From a virus, in IMG/VR virus record IMGVR_UViG_3300010370_000296, positions 1-21,084 of that record: 21,084 nt of DNA; one strand, 5' to 3'. The position numbers and the translations under genes were made by a program. Below are positions 20,621 to 21,084 of this stretch, one piece after another. Each line of letters begins with the position of its first letter. The first letter of the stretch is position 1. The notes beneath the pieces are model-generated. The model had not been told where the DNA came from and made no database searches. It saw only the letters and a list, made by a program, of their open reading frames with translations.

Positions 20621-21084
20621 CATAGGGTATAGCTCTGGTAGATTATTCTCATCTATATTTAGTGGAAGTTCCACTGTTCTGCTTCTAAAAAAATAATACA
20701 TGTCTGAAATCCATAGCTTAAACGACTCTGGCATTGGGGTATCGGTGTCATACTCTTCGAGTGCATTTGAGTCTCCAGATATAAATCTAGCAACTGGCTG
20801 TGGCCTAATGGCCATTATGTCATCTCTTACTGCTTTGGGCATCTGGAGCGCTTGAAGTATATTGTGAGAGAGCTTAGCCATTGGTTCCGTATTGTTGAAT
20901 TCCGTATAACTATAGGCCCACTCTATTATCAGTCTAAATAATTCATGAATTGTTCTAGACGTACTCTGGGGGTGTGTTTTGTATACAGATTCAACTAATG
21001 TTTCGCTATTTGTTTCTGAATAGGTAATAACAACTAGAGGTGCCAAGTCTATGAGAACATAGTGTTTTGATATAAGAGGAAATA
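20618..21084 (-). CDS. Unknown phage protein, 5' end outside window
   Basis: The reading frame is open right up to the window edge, with 154 codons visible before a TGA stop. A TTG codon at 21046 could serve as a start, but no ribosome site precedes it and the frame continues upstream as ...FPLISKHYVLIDLAPLVV, so I treat the gene as 5'-partial. The protein is soluble-looking and mixed in charge, with a helical central part (RTIHELFRLIIEWAYSY) and an acidic end (NIDENNLPELYPM). I recognise no domain. It lies upstream of two small genes and the portal gene, where phages often carry packaging or early-head genes, but nothing in the sequence supports a terminase. Function unknown; confidence is for the gene being real. 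Confidence 0.75.
   Translation of the reverse strand, partial: FPLISKHYVLIDLAPLVVITYSETNSETLVESVYKTHPQSTSRTIHELFRLIIEWAYSYTEFNNTEPMAKLSHNILQALQMPKAVRDDIMAIRPQPVARFISGDSNALEEYDTDTPMPESFKLWISDMYYFFRSRTVELPLNIDENNLPELYPM

Noticed and set aside
21044-21046. TTG as true start of the first gene
   Set aside because: No ribosome site precedes it and the frame remains open to the window edge with plausible protein sequence, so the gene is more likely cut by the edge.

Overview
The window is one part of the structural (late) module of a tailed bacteriophage with a contractile tail (myovirus morphology). Every convincing gene lies on the minus strand, so the genes read from the high-coordinate end to the low end. 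Genes are tightly packed, often separated by 1 to 30 bases or overlapping, each usually with a GGAG/AGGA-type ribosome site, and no host gene, tRNA or integrase is visible. Most genes are AT-rich; the major capsid gene and its upstream partner are clearly richer in G and C. The host cannot be read from the sequence. The fibre gene style (N-terminal IKRRAST / NAELAYNEADNILYYG segment) resembles fibres common in uncultured aquatic phages, so an environmental phage is my best guess.

Layout in transcription order. (1) 21084-20203: a partial unknown gene that enters from the edge and two small unknown proteins. (2) 20143-17390: portal protein, a small acidic protein, and a GT-A type glycosyltransferase. 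(3) 17313-13819: capsid maturation protease with a long acidic scaffold-like C-terminal part, a probable decoration protein and the HK97-fold major capsid protein, closed by a strong hairpin terminator. (4) 13682-9783: an Ig-like structural protein, a small structural protein, two fibre-type proteins (one with tandem 98-residue repeats) and an unknown protein. (5) 9766-6038: a head-tail connector with an N-terminal Ig-like domain, a probable head-closure protein, a first tail sheath with its own N-terminal Ig-like domain, and a probable tail terminator. (6) 5925-2087: a second, shorter sheath-like protein and three tandem tail-tube-like paralogues, with a hairpin terminator between the first and second. 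(7) 2047-1: two tandem homologous proteins in the tail-assembly-chaperone position, and the start of a large protein (probable tape measure) from a TTG codon, running off the window.

Together these genes build the head (portal, protease/scaffold, capsid, decoration), the neck (connector, closure, terminator) and the contractile tail (sheaths, tubes, chaperones, tape measure). The points most worth following are two sheath genes and three tube-like genes in one cluster, the fibre cluster placed between capsid and neck genes, a glycosyltransferase inside the head operon, a probable internal translation start giving a separate scaffold, and a recurring promoter-like element (core TACTATTA) about 30 bases upstream of four gene starts.
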